DNA of 21,673 nucleotides from Anaerolineae bacterium (GCA_016929775.1 JAFGIE010000172.1:1-21673), one strand, 5' to 3'; positions 1 to 7,497 are shown, counted from the first letter of the stretch. Notes: a model not told the origin generated them from the sequence alone. A program made the numbers and translations.

Positions 1-127
1 CCCCAAGAGCAAGCGAGCCTGTTGGGCGGCTTCTCTGTTAGCCGGCCCGCTGAGATTTCACAGACTTAGCGAGAGAACCATTTAGTCGTTAGCGTTGACC
101 AAAGTCATTTATGCTCCATATACATCA

Positions 128-152
128 ACCGCTGAAGCGGTCACTACGAACG
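128..152 (+). repeat. Short hairpin plus conserved 11-nt tail, copy 1
   Basis: A 5-bp stem (ACCGC, 128-132, pairing with GCGGT, 137-141) closes a TGAA tetraloop and is followed directly by CACTACGAACG (142-152). The same architecture, with a different stem but the identical 11-nt tail, recurs at 7412-7436. The change of stem with pairing kept suggests that the fold is maintained. The tail ends 33 nt before the -35 box of the miaA promoter. The rest of 1-235 shows no gene I can support; it is more AT-rich than the coding parts, and 24-48 can form a GC-rich hairpin with one bulge. Confidence 0.6.
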
Positions 153-185
153 GGATCGACCATTGTGAAGCGCCCGCACAGCCAC

Positions 186-214
186 TTGACCCGGCGATCG
201 GAATCAGGTAAGAT
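186..214 (+). promoter_or_regulatory. Sigma-70-type promoter of miaA
   Basis: TTGACC (186-191) and TAAGAT (209-214) are separated by 17 nt. The predicted transcription start, about position 221, falls on the GGAGG ribosome-binding site (221-225). The mRNA leader would therefore be only about 15 nt, with the SD at its very 5' end. The promoter call rests on sequence match alone. Confidence 0.6.
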
Positions 215-235
215 CGATCTGGAGGCAAAGCGCAC

Positions 236-1174
236 ATGTCCAAACAGCAGCCCCTAGTCGTCATCGTTGGGCCGACAGGCGTCGGCAAGACAGCGCTGTC
301 GATCCGCCTCGCACAGGCGCTCGACGGCGAGGTGATCTCTGCCGACTCGCGCCAGATCTACCGCGGCATGGATATCGGCACTGCCAAGCCCACGCCCGCC
401 GAACGCGCCGCCGTGCCCCACCACCTGATCGACGTGATCGACCCCGACGCCTCTTTCTCGCTCGCCGAGTTCCAGGAGCGCGCCTACGCCGCAATCGATG
501 CCGTGGCGGCGCGCGGGCACGTGCCCATGCTGGTGGGGGGAACGGGCCAATACATCCGTGCGGTCGTCGAGGGCTGGCACATCCCGCGCGTTCCTCCAGA
601 CCCTGCGCTGCGCGCGCGCCTGCGCAGCGCAGCCGAGCGCGACGGCGCCCAGGCGCTCTATGAGCGGTTGATCGCCCTCGACCCGGGCGCCGCCGACCTG
701 ATCGACCCGCGCAACGTGCGGCGCGTCGTGCGCGCGCTCGAAGTATGCCTCCAGACGGGCGAGCCCTTTACTGCCCAGCGCGGCAAGACACCGCCGCCCT
801 ATACGGTCTGCCAGCTCGGGCTGACCATGGCGCGCCCAGCCCTCTACAGCCGAGTGGACGAGCGGGTCGATGCCATGGTCGCCGCCGGACTGGTCCGCGA
901 GGTACACGGGCTCCTGTCGCGGGGCTACGGTTGGCGCTTGCCGGCGATGTCCAGCCTCGGATACCGGCAGTTGCGCGCCTATCTCGAGGGGACGTGCTCG
1001 CTCGAGGAAGCGGTCGACCAGATCAAGACGGCGACGCATCGCTTCATCCGCCAGCAGTACACCTGGTTCCGGCTCGACGACCCCGCGATCTGCTGGATCG
1101 ATGCCGCCGCCGACCCTTACCCTGCCGCCCTGGCTCACGTCGTGGAGGCGCTCGGCTGCGAGGAGGGCCCATGA
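236..1174 (+). CDS. miaA: tRNA dimethylallyltransferase (MiaA)
   Basis: The enzyme transfers a dimethylallyl group from DMAPP to N6 of A37 in tRNAs that read codons starting with U, which stabilises the anticodon loop in decoding. The 312-aa protein has the usual family length. Visible motifs are the P-loop GPTGVGKT (residues 12-19), the DSRQIYRGMDIGTAKPT block (from D37), the GGTGQYI substrate-channel motif (101-107) and a C-terminal HRFIRQQYTWFR segment equivalent to the family's RQxTWFR. The ATG is set by a clean GGAGG at 221-225 with a 10-nt spacer. The stop codon overlaps the ATG of the protease gene (ATGA, 1171-1174), so the two are probably translationally coupled although their functions look unrelated. 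In many bacteria miaA sits near mutL or hfq; neither is seen here. Confidence 0.96.
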   Translation: MSKQQPLVVIVGPTGVGKTALSIRLAQALDGEVISADSRQIYRGMDIGTAKPTPAERAAVPHHLIDVIDPDASFSLAEFQERAYAAIDAVAARGHVPMLVGGTGQYIRAVVEGWHIPRVPPDPALRARLRSAAERDGAQALYERLIALDPGAADLIDPRNVRRVVRALEVCLQTGEPFTAQRGKTPPPYTVCQLGLTMARPALYSRVDERVDAMVAAGLVREVHGLLSRGYGWRLPAMSSLGYRQLRAYLEGTCSLEEAVDQIKTATHRFIRQQYTWFRLDDPAICWIDAAADPYPAALAHVVEALGCEEGP

Positions 1175-4100
1175 TCCCCCGCTCCGTGCACCCGCGCGCC
1201 ATCGCCGTGCTCGTGTTCTTGTCGCTCGCGCTGCTCTTGCCGGGCGGCGAGGCGGGGGCGCAGACCGATCGGGGCGCGTACCGGGCTCTGCTCTACGCAG
1301 GGGACGAGGAGGGGCGCCGCGCCCTGCTCGCGCGTGACGCCCGCCAGATCGCCGACTATGGCGCCTTCTCCCTGTGGGCGATCGAGCCCGCGGGCGACAC
1401 GGTCGGCGCGCTGCGCGCGGATGGGATCGACGTCCATCCCGAGTTCGATCAGCTCTTGCTGCGCGAAGCCACGCTGGACACGCGCGCACCGCCGACACGG
1501 GCGGCGGGCGCCGGATCCGGCGATGCGCAGTTCGCGCTGGTGCAGTTTGCCGGTCCGGTGTGCGACGAGTGGCTCGCCGACCTCGTCTCGACCGGCGCGC
1601 AGATCGTAGCCTACGTCCCGCACAACGGCTACGTCGTGTGGGCCGATGGCGAGGCGCGGGCGCAGATCGCGGCGCGCGTGGAGAGCCAGATCGCGTACCA
1701 CTGGCACGGCGACTATCTCCCCGCGTACCGCCTGGCAGGGAGCCTCCACGACTTCCGTGGCGGCACAGCGGACGTCGTGATCCAGGTCCTCGATCGCGCG
1801 GGCAGCGAGGACACGGTCGCCGCGATCGAGGGCGCAGCCACGCGCGCGCTGGCGGCGCCCTATACGCTGCTGGGCTATGTGCACCTCACCGTCCGCCTGC
1901 CGGCGGCGGCGCTGGCGGGAGTGGCGGCGCGCGCGGACGTGTTCAACGTCGAGCCTTACCAGCCCCCCGTCCTGCTCGACGAGCGGCAGGGACAGATCAT
2001 GGCGGGCGCGATCTATGACGGCAGCCTGGGGCCGACGGGACCGGGCTACCTGAACTGGCTCGACGGGCTGGGCTTTCCGCAGAGCCCAGGCGCTTACCTG
2101 ATCGTCGATGTGGTCGACGACGGTTTCGACAACGGCAGCGCGACGTCGCCGGGGCATCCCGACGTCCGCCGCTACGGGAGCTTTGTCTATCCCTCGCGCG
2201 TGGCCTATGCGCGCGATCTCACGGGGGATGGCACCCCCCACAGCCTGGGGGGACATGGCAGCCTCAACGTCTCGATCGTCGGCGGCTACAACGACGTCCA
2301 GGACGCAGGCCCCTTGCTCTTCGAGGATGAGCTGCGCTACCAGTACGGGCTGGGGATCTCGCCCTATGGGCGCATGGCGTCGTCCAAGGTCTTTGACGAC
2401 ATGGGCGTGTGGTGGGACCCGCCCGGTTCCTACCCCGGACTGGTTGCCGAGTCCTACCGGCGGGGGGCGCGGATCACCAACAACAGCTGGGGCACCGAAC
2501 ACGCGGGCGCTCCCTACACGACTGCGGCGCAGGCCTACGACGCGCTGACGCGCGACGCCGATCCGTGGACCCCCGGTAACCAACAGATGGCGCACGTCTT
2601 TGCCGCCGGCAACGACGTCGCCGTCCTCGCCTCTCCGGGGACCGCCAAGAACGTGCTCTCGGTCGGCGCGTCCGAGAACTATCGACCGGACCAGACGGAT
2701 GGCTGCGGGTTCACCGGGGTGGCGGCGGACAACTGGCAGGACATCGCCCTCTTTTCCAGCCGCGGGCCGACGCAGGATGGGCGGACCAAGCCCGACCTCG
2801 TCGCGCCGGGCACGCACGTCCAGGGCGCCGCCTCGCAGGACCCGGGCTACTATGGACAGGATCCGGCGCTTCTCGGGGTCTGCGACCGGTATTGGCCCGC
2901 GGGTCAGACCTACTATACCTGGTCCTCTGGCACGAGTCACTCCGCGCCTGCCGTGGCGGGCGCGCTGTCGCTGATCCAAGCCTACCTGTCGCAGGGCATG
3001 GGGGGGACGGCGCTGCCCTCGCCCAGCCCCGCGATGCTCAAGGCCTACCTGCTGAACAGCACGCGTTACCTGACCGGTGCGGGGACCAGCACGCATCCCG
3101 ACCTGCCCTCCAATGCCCAGGGCTGGGGCCTGGCGGATCTGGGGCGCGCCTTTGACGGCACGCCGCGCCTGCTGGTCGACCAGAGCGTGGTCCTCGATGC
3201 CACCGGGCAGACCTACGAGCTATCGGGCCTGGTCGACCAACCCGGGCGCCCCTTCCGCGTCACCTTAGCCTGGACCGACGCGCCAGGCACGCCCTCGGCG
3301 GCAGCCTGGGTCAACGACCTGGATCTGGTGGTCACCGTCGGCGGGCAGACCTACCGGGGCAACGTCTTTGCGGGCGCGCTGTCGCAGCCGGGCACGGCAG
3401 TCGACCATGACCACCGCAACAACGTCGAGAGCGTCTTTCTCCCGGCGGGCGCCAGCGGCGCGTTCACCGTGCGCGTGACCGGGTACGCCATTCCCGGCAA
3501 CGGCGTGCCCGAGAACGGCGATCGCACCGACCAGGACTTTGCATTGGTAGTCTATAACGGCAGGCGCCAGGCGACGTTCGAGCTCGCCGCTGCCCCTTTC
3601 CTTGGGCAGCTGTGCGGCGCCGGGAGCGTGACCTATACCCTGAGCGCCAGCGCCCTGTACGGCTATGACCGCACGGTCGCGCTCTCCGCCAGTGCGCCGC
3701 CGCCGGGAGGCGCGATCGCGATCGTGCCTCCGGCGGGTACGCCGCCGTATGTGGCGGCGATGCGGGTCACGGCGCAAGCGTCGACGCCCGCGGCGCGCTA
3801 TGCCTTGACCGTGACCGGCAGCGGTGGGGATGGGCAGGTGCGGCGGACCTCGGTCGCCCTCGACGTGGCCCACGCCGCCCCCGGCGGTGTCCCCGAGCCG
3901 ATCAGCCCGGCGGACGCGAGCGGCGACGTCTCCCTGCGCCCATCGTTCTCGTGGACGGGAGTGCCGGATGCGCGCAGCTACCGGCTCCAGGTCGCCGCCG
4001 ACCACGACTTTGGCTCGCTCGTCCTGGACGACCTCGTCGAGGGCACGTCCCACGTCCCAGGGCGCGATCTGCCCGCGGACATGGCGCTCTATTGGCAGGT

Positions 4101-5082
4101 CAGCGCCCAGAACGGCTGCGCGGGCGCCCCTTCCGCGACGCACGCATTTACCACTGCCAACCGGGTCACCCTCTTTTACGACGCGATGGAGGCGGGCACG
4201 AGCCACTGGGCCTCGTCCAGCACTCCGCCCAGCGCAGCGTGGGTCCTGTCGAGCCTCCAGTACCACAGTCCTAGCCACGCCTGGCACGCGCCCTCCGAGT
4301 CGTATGTCACCGACGCCCGGTTGACGATCGCCGAGCCGTTCACGGTGGGGAAAGAGGCGGTGCTTCGTTTCTGGCATCGCTATCACAGCGAGGCGTGGGA
4401 CGGGGGTGTGATCGAGCTGCAGGCGGAGGGCGAGGAGTGGGTGGACCTGGGGGATCAGATCGTCTCGGGCGGCTACAGCCAGCAGCTTGGCAGCGGAGAT
4501 AACCCATTGGCGGGTCGCTGGGCGTGGAGCGGGAACAGCGATGGCTGGCGTGCCGTGGAGGTCGATCTCGCAGCGTGGGAGGGCCAGTCCGTGCGCTTTC
4601 TCTTCCGCTGGGGGGCGGACAGCTCGGTGGGAGGGTTCGGCGGTTGGTACGTCGACGACGTACAGATCACGGCGCTCTGGCCCCCCTCCAAGGCCAAGCT
4701 CTACCTGCCCCTCGCCGCACGCGCCGCCCCAGCCTGTGGGCTGGGCAGCCGTCCGGCGTGCGATGCACGATCCGCCCGCTTTCCCGGGCGTAGAGGGTCC
4801 CTAGTCCCCCTCGGTTATGTCTTTGATCTGGGCCTCTGCCGCGGCGACCATCTCGTCGTTCCAGTGATCCTCGAAGGCGAGAAAGGTGCGGAAATCGTCC
4901 AGTGCCTGCTGGTCCTCGCCCTTGCGCCGGTAGGCCTCGCCCCGTCCGTAGTAGATGTCGGGGTAGTCGGGGGCGAGCGCCGCCGCCTGGTCGAATTCGT
5001 CGATCGCCTCGTCCGTCCGGCCCAGTGCGGCAATGATCGATGCGTGGGCGGCATAGGTGTACGCGTCGGGCTCCAGGACTAG
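1171..5082 (+). CDS. Secreted subtilisin-family (S8, KP-43-like) serine protease, 3' end uncertain
   Basis: This is a large exported protease. Residues 1-31 form a signal peptide (basic start, Leu-rich core, AGAQ cleavage region). About 250 residues of prodomain-like sequence follow, then the S8 catalytic domain with Asp316 (VVDDGFD), His362 (GHGSLN), oxyanion Asn481 (AAGND) and Ser589 (GTSHSAP). After it come a KP-43-type beta-jelly-roll (VTLAWTDAP, VNDLDLVV), a fibronectin-III-like segment and a MAM/immune-inhibitor-like lectin fold. The start is the ATG overlapping the miaA stop, with AGGAGG at 1161-1166. The protein appears to end naturally around KLYLPL (about 4691-4710), a C-terminal style common in Chloroflexota exoproteins. 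The frame nevertheless stays open to 5082, overlapping the convergent TPR gene by 282 bp. A one-base shift after about 4728 would stop it at 4793 or 4804. The catalytic assignment is secure; the last 90-odd residues are doubtful. Confidence 0.9.
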   Translation: MIPRSVHPRAIAVLVFLSLALLLPGGEAGAQTDRGAYRALLYAGDEEGRRALLARDARQIADYGAFSLWAIEPAGDTVGALRADGIDVHPEFDQLLLREATLDTRAPPTRAAGAGSGDAQFALVQFAGPVCDEWLADLVSTGAQIVAYVPHNGYVVWADGEARAQIAARVESQIAYHWHGDYLPAYRLAGSLHDFRGGTADVVIQVLDRAGSEDTVAAIEGAATRALAAPYTLLGYVHLTVRLPAAALAGVAARADVFNVEPYQPPVLLDERQGQIMAGAIYDGSLGPTGPGYLNWLDGLGFPQSPGAYLIVDVVDDGFDNGSATSPGHPDVRRYGSFVYPSRVAYARDLTGDGTPHSLGGHGSLNVSIVGGYNDVQDAGPLLFEDELRYQYGLGISPYGRMASSKVFDDMGVWWDPPGSYPGLVAESYRRGARITNNSWGTEHAGAPYTTAAQAYDALTRDADPWTPGNQQMAHVFAAGNDVAVLASPGTAKNVLSVGASENYRPDQTDGCGFTGVAADNWQDIALFSSRGPTQDGRTKPDLVAPGTHVQGAASQDPGYYGQDPALLGVCDRYWPAGQTYYTWSSGTSHSAPAVAGALSLIQAYLSQGMGGTALPSPSPAMLKAYLLNSTRYLTGAGTSTHPDLPSNAQGWGLADLGRAFDGTPRLLVDQSVVLDATGQTYELSGLVDQPGRPFRVTLAWTDAPGTPSAAAWVNDLDLVVTVGGQTYRGNVFAGALSQPGTAVDHDHRNNVESVFLPAGASGAFTVRVTGYAIPGNGVPENGDRTDQDFALVVYNGRRQATFELAAAPFLGQLCGAGSVTYTLSASALYGYDRTVALSASAPPPGGAIAIVPPAGTPPYVAAMRVTAQASTPAARYALTVTGSGGDGQVRRTSVALDVAHAAPGGVPEPISPADASGDVSLRPSFSWTGVPDARSYRLQVAADHDFGSLVLDDLVEGTSHVPGRDLPADMALYWQVSAQNGCAGAPSATHAFTTANRVTLFYDAMEAGTSHWASSSTPPSAAWVLSSLQYHSPSHAWHAPSESYVTDARLTIAEPFTVGKEAVLRFWHRYHSEAWDGGVIELQAEGEEWVDLGDQIVSGGYSQQLGSGDNPLAGRWAWSGNSDGWRAVEVDLAAWEGQSVRFLFRWGADSSVGGFGGWYVDDVQITALWPPSKAKLYLPLAARAAPACGLGSRPACDARSARFPGRRGSLVPLGYVFDLGLCRGDHLVVPVILEGEKGAEIVQCLLVLALAPVGLAPSVVDVGVVGGERRRLVEFVDRLVRPAQCGNDRCVGGIGVRVGLQD
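4728..4790. terminator. Two hairpins between convergent genes (weak terminator candidate)
   Basis: CCCAGCC (4728-4734) pairs with GGCTGGG (4739-4745) across a TGTG loop. CGCCCG (4773-4778) pairs with CGGGCG (4785-4790). Neither is followed by a clear T-run, so intrinsic termination is uncertain. The position, just before the convergent stop codons, fits a bidirectional 3'-end structure. Confidence 0.3.
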
Positions 5083-5556
5083 CGCCGCCTCATAGTCCGC
5101 CAAGGCGCGGTCATAGTAGACCTGCACGTCCTCGCCGAGCACGGGCACCAGCACGTAGTGGCAGTCGCCGCGGCGGCGGACCGCATCGGCCATGCCCGGA
5201 TCGGCAGCAAGGGCCCGGGTATAGCTGACGATCGCTTCGCGGCACTGCCCCATCTCGGTCTGCGCCGCGCCGATGTAATAGTGCACGCGCGCGTGATCGG
5301 GCGCGATCTGTGCCAGCGCCTGCAGGCGCGCCAACCACGGGGCATGGTCCCACGCATCGCCGTACAGGATCTGGCGCCGAGCCCTGATCTCGCCCAGGGC
5401 GGCTTCCATCATGATCTCCTGCATCTCGTCCTGGCTGACGTCGCGCGGCGGCGCATCGGGGTCCCGGAGGGAATGACCGCACAGCACACAGTCCTCATAG
5501 TTGGGCGTCTCGCTGCCGCAGTGGGGGCAGACCACTAGTCTGATCGAGTCCGTCAC
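4801..5556 (-). CDS. Zinc-ribbon TPR-repeat protein
   Basis: This 251-aa cytoplasmic protein probably acts as a protein-interaction scaffold; its partner is unknown. The N-terminus holds a four-cysteine zinc ribbon (C10, C13, C23, C26; CPHCG then CVLCG). After a short linker with an acidic helix, residues about 70-245 form several tetratricopeptide repeats, recognisable from Ala/Gly/Tyr/Ala/Pro patterns such as HYYIGAAQTEMGQCREAIVSY and IYYGRGEAYRRKGEDQQALDDF. The start is GTG at 5556, chosen because AGGAG (5568-5564) lies 7 nt upstream. The GTG overlaps the stop of the preceding small gene as GTGA, which implies translational coupling. Its 3' end overlaps the open frame of the convergent protease. 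The motif content and SD argue that this gene is real and that the protease extension is the artefact or oddity. Confidence 0.85.
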   Translation of the reverse strand: MTDSIRLVVCPHCGSETPNYEDCVLCGHSLRDPDAPPRDVSQDEMQEIMMEAALGEIRARRQILYGDAWDHAPWLARLQALAQIAPDHARVHYYIGAAQTEMGQCREAIVSYTRALAADPGMADAVRRRGDCHYVLVPVLGEDVQVYYDRALADYEAALVLEPDAYTYAAHASIIAALGRTDEAIDEFDQAAALAPDYPDIYYGRGEAYRRKGEDQQALDDFRTFLAFEDHWNDEMVAAAEAQIKDITEGD

Positions 5557-5864
5557 GCTCGCTCTCCTTTCTCTCTCGCCGGGTGGTCGGCTTCCGCCGG
5601 CGCCTGCCTGCGCTGCAGCAGATCGGCGACTCGCTCGTTCTCAAGGCCTTGCTCGCCTGCGAAGGGGGCGCCGCTCGGAGACGAGCGGGCGCTCGAAGAC
5701 GAGCGGGCGCTCGAAGACGAGCGGGCGCGCTCGGGCGCCTCTTCCGTCGCCGCCTGCTGGGCAGCGTCAGGCTTGGCGTCGTCTGCCGGCGCCCTATCGG
5801 TCCGCGGCGCGGGGCCTCGTGCGATCGCCCTGATCAGGCTGGAGAGCTTGTCGACCAGTTTCAT
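5553..5864 (-). CDS. Small Ser/Arg-repeat hypothetical protein, coupled to the TPR gene
   Basis: I do not recognise a family for this 103-aa protein. It begins with an amphipathic stretch (MKLVDKLSSLIRAIARG) that could bind a membrane or a partner. The middle is Ala/Pro/Glu-rich and probably disordered, with a tandem RSSSSA repeat encoded by an 18-bp DNA repeat. The tail is charged. The ATG at 5864 is preceded by GAGG (5874-5871) with 6 nt spacing. Its stop overlaps the GTG of the zinc-ribbon TPR gene, and an extended -10 promoter lies about 60 nt upstream. These make translation likely and suggest joint work with the TPR protein, though the function itself is unknown. Codon use is GC-rich like the neighbours. 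Confidence 0.6.
   Translation of the reverse strand: MKLVDKLSSLIRAIARGPAPRTDRAPADDAKPDAAQQAATEEAPERARSSSSARSSSSARSSPSGAPFAGEQGLENERVADLLQRRQAPAEADHPAREKGERA
5680..5733. repeat. Three tandem copies of an 18-bp repeat within the small CDS
   Basis: The unit GACGAGCGGGCGCTCGAA occurs at 5680-5697 and 5698-5715. A diverged third copy follows (5716-5733). The period is a multiple of three, so it encodes the RSSSSA peptide repeat on the minus strand without breaking the frame. Slippage could change the copy number. Confidence 0.8.
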
Positions 5865-5924
5865 GTCCGTCCTCGCGCGTATCGCGGGATAGTGCAGGGG
5901 CTACCTCAGATGTGTTCCTTTGTC

Positions 5925-5933
5925 ATTATACCA
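5925..5933 (-). promoter_or_regulatory. Extended -10 promoter of the small protein/TPR operon
   Basis: On the minus strand TATAAT (5930-5925) is preceded by TGG, an extended -10 signature. No good -35 is visible (TTCCCT at 17 nt spacing), as expected for extended -10 promoters. It lies between the prsW stop and the small gene, giving a leader of about 55 nt. Confidence 0.6.
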
Positions 5934-5959
5934 CAACAGCGGGATCGAGGGAAGGTGGG

Positions 5960-7186
5960 TCATGTCTCACTGACCCAGATCCCCCAGCGTGCCATGATGG
6001 TGAATAGGATTGCGAGCGGGATCAGGCCGAACCCGATGCAGAACGCGACGCCGATCGCGATCTCATGATAGGCGAACCAACCCATGGCGAGCGCCAGCGC
6101 GTTCCAGAAGGCGTGGATCCCCCAGCCGAGGCATGCATCGCGTACCAGGCGGCTCCACGCGCCGCGCGTGAGGCCATAGTACCAGGCGCGTCCTACGTAG
6201 CCGCTGGCGGCGCCGTGCATCGCCGCAGCGGCGGCGCGAAACCAAAAGATCAGCCACCACTGCTCGGCAAAGAGCCCCATGTACCCGACGTTCTCGGTGA
6301 AGGCAAAGCCCAGTCCGCCCGCGACGCCGAGCAGGATCGCCGTCCGCTCGCCCAGGTGGTCGTGGCGGCGCGCGAACAGCAGCAGGGGCAGCGCCTTGAC
6401 CAGCTCTTCGATCGCCGGCGCGATGAACACCAGGATCGCCCCGAGGCCAACCAGCGCTGCCGGCGCGCGTCCGAGCAGGGCCTCCAGCCGGTCCAGCACG
6501 TCGGGATCGCGAGAGATGTCGCTGAGCAGGTCGAGGGTGGCTTGGTCGCCGATGACCTGCGTTGTGGCGACCATGATCGCGATCGTGCTCAACAGGGCGA
6601 TGCCCTCCAACAAGAGCGCCAGGGCTGTCGAGAGGGAGGCGCCGATCGAGCTCGAGAGCAGGACGATGTGGCGCGGCAGCAGCCTCCCGCTCAGCGCGCT
6701 CCGTTCCGCCGGCGCAGTGAGGCCATGCAGCGTGGCGCTGAGGTAGAGCTGCGTGATCGCCCATGCGCCGACGACGATCGTCGCGGGGAGCAGCCATCGC
6801 TCCCCCGCGGAGAACGCGAACCGCGCGGCGATCCCCACGCCCCAGATCGCCGCCGCTGCCGCCAGCCACACCCCCTCTGGCAGGCGCGACAGGGGCTGCC
6901 ACTGCCGGGCATCCAGGGCGCGCACGCTGGACAAAAGCACCCACGCGCCGATCGCGATTGCGGCAAAGGCGAGCGCCCTGTCGAGGACGGCGCCGCCCAG
7001 GATCACGGTCAGTGCGACGGCGCCCGCCCCTGCCACGACCATCCCTCCGCCGAACAGGATCAGGACCGCGAACCCAGCCCGCGTCAAGCCGGTCGGTGGG
7101 TCGGGCCAATCATCGTGTGCCACGGTGGGAGGCGCGCTGTGGTCGCCCTCGCGCTTGGGCGCCGCAGCGACCTGCCGGTCATCCAT
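5960..7186 (-). CDS. PrsW-family intramembrane metalloprotease
   Basis: This is a 408-aa polytopic membrane protein. After about 33 hydrophilic residues there are roughly ten hydrophobic segments. The second half carries the PrsW signature: a glutamate pair and lysine in APAIEELVKALP (E260, E261, K264), FTEN (E298, N299), a histidine in AMHGAASGY (H324) and GIHAFWN (H358, N362). In Bacillus, PrsW makes the site-1 cut in the anti-sigma factor RsiW. No sigma/anti-sigma pair is visible here, so the substrate is unknown. The first about 200 residues are extra hydrophobic segments beyond the core domain, and residues 206-240 form a soluble loop. ATG 7186 has only a weak AGGA upstream, but a good promoter precedes it. 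It is divergent from cvpA. Confidence 0.85.
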   Translation of the reverse strand: MDDRQVAAAPKREGDHSAPPTVAHDDWPDPPTGLTRAGFAVLILFGGGMVVAGAGAVALTVILGGAVLDRALAFAAIAIGAWVLLSSVRALDARQWQPLSRLPEGVWLAAAAAIWGVGIAARFAFSAGERWLLPATIVVGAWAITQLYLSATLHGLTAPAERSALSGRLLPRHIVLLSSSIGASLSTALALLLEGIALLSTIAIMVATTQVIGDQATLDLLSDISRDPDVLDRLEALLGRAPAALVGLGAILVFIAPAIEELVKALPLLLFARRHDHLGERTAILLGVAGGLGFAFTENVGYMGLFAEQWWLIFWFRAAAAAMHGAASGYVGRAWYYGLTRGAWSRLVRDACLGWGIHAFWNALALAMGWFAYHEIAIGVAFCIGFGLIPLAILFTIMARWGIWVSET

Positions 7187-7286
7187 GCCAGATCCTGTCT
7201 ATCGGGTCTCGTCTGCCCGGGCGAGGCCGAGTCCTACGCAGAGAAACTGGCGGCGCACGGCGTGCGTGCTCCGCTCAACCACGCGG

Positions 7287-7315
7287 ATCATACCGCAGGA
7301 AGGACATCGCGTCAA
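7287..7315 (-). promoter_or_regulatory. Sigma-70-type promoter of the prsW-family gene
   Basis: On the minus strand TTGACG (7315-7310) and TATGAT (7292-7287) are separated by 17 nt. The transcript would start near 7280 with a leader of about 93 nt. The -35 box lies 10 nt from the edge of the inverted-repeat element at 7326-7450. Confidence 0.65.
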
Positions 7316-7325
7316 GGGGGGGCAC

Positions 7326-7450
7326 GAGCACCGATTCCTGCCGGGTGGCCTTAACGAGTGGCGCGCGTCCCCCGGTGCTAGGTGACCTGGCACTGGTCAA
7401 GCGCTCAAGAAGCGGACGAATCCGCCACTACGAACGCAGAATCGGTGCTC
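7326..7450. repeat. 125-bp structured element with 12-bp terminal inverted repeats
   Basis: GAGCACCGATTC (7326-7337) is perfectly inverted as GAATCGGTGCTC (7439-7450). Inside are an 11-bp stem with a TGA loop (7372-7382 with 7386-7396, including two G-T pairs) and the 5-bp CGAA hairpin with its CACTACGAACG tail. The outer pairing plus two hairpins would give a three-way-junction-like fold. It could be a miniature inverted-repeat element, a cruciform operator or a structured RNA. No convincing target-site duplication is present; AAGGGGG on both sides (7314-7320, 7454-7460) is a weak candidate. It fills most of the gene-free stretch 7187-7555; the rest holds only the two promoters and leaders. 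Confidence 0.6.
7412..7436 (+). repeat. Short hairpin plus conserved 11-nt tail, copy 2
   Basis: The stem GCGGA (7412-7416) pairs with TCCGC (7421-7425) around a CGAA tetraloop. CACTACGAACG (7426-7436) follows directly and is identical to copy 1 at 142-152. The tail ends 32 nt before the cvpA -35 box. Confidence 0.6.
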
Positions 7451-7468
7451 CTGAAGGGGGCCCGGGAC

Positions 7469-7497
7469 TTGCAGCGCGTTACAGCGTATGGTATACT
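7469..7497 (+). promoter_or_regulatory. Sigma-70-type promoter of cvpA(-mutS2)
   Basis: TTGCAG (7469-7474) and TATACT (7492-7497) are 17 nt apart, with TGG directly before the -10 (extended -10). The transcript would start near 7504, about 50 nt before the cvpA start. Confidence 0.7.

Noticed and set aside
1..109. Short open frames at the left edge as the tail of an upstream gene
   Set aside because: More than one frame is open over this short distance and no conserved sequence is recognisable.
1135..3096. Long open frame on the minus strand opposite the protease
   Set aside because: It is an antisense shadow in GC-rich DNA: Arg/Gly/Pro/Ala-rich product without motifs, while the plus strand holds a clear catalytic domain.
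5680..5733. Tandem repeats considered as a CRISPR array
   Set aside because: There are no spacers; the 18-bp units are directly tandem and in frame within a small CDS.
7314..7460. AAGGGGG on both sides of the inverted-repeat element as a target-site duplication
   Set aside because: The copies are not directly adjacent to the inverted ends and G-runs are common here, so it is too weak to claim.
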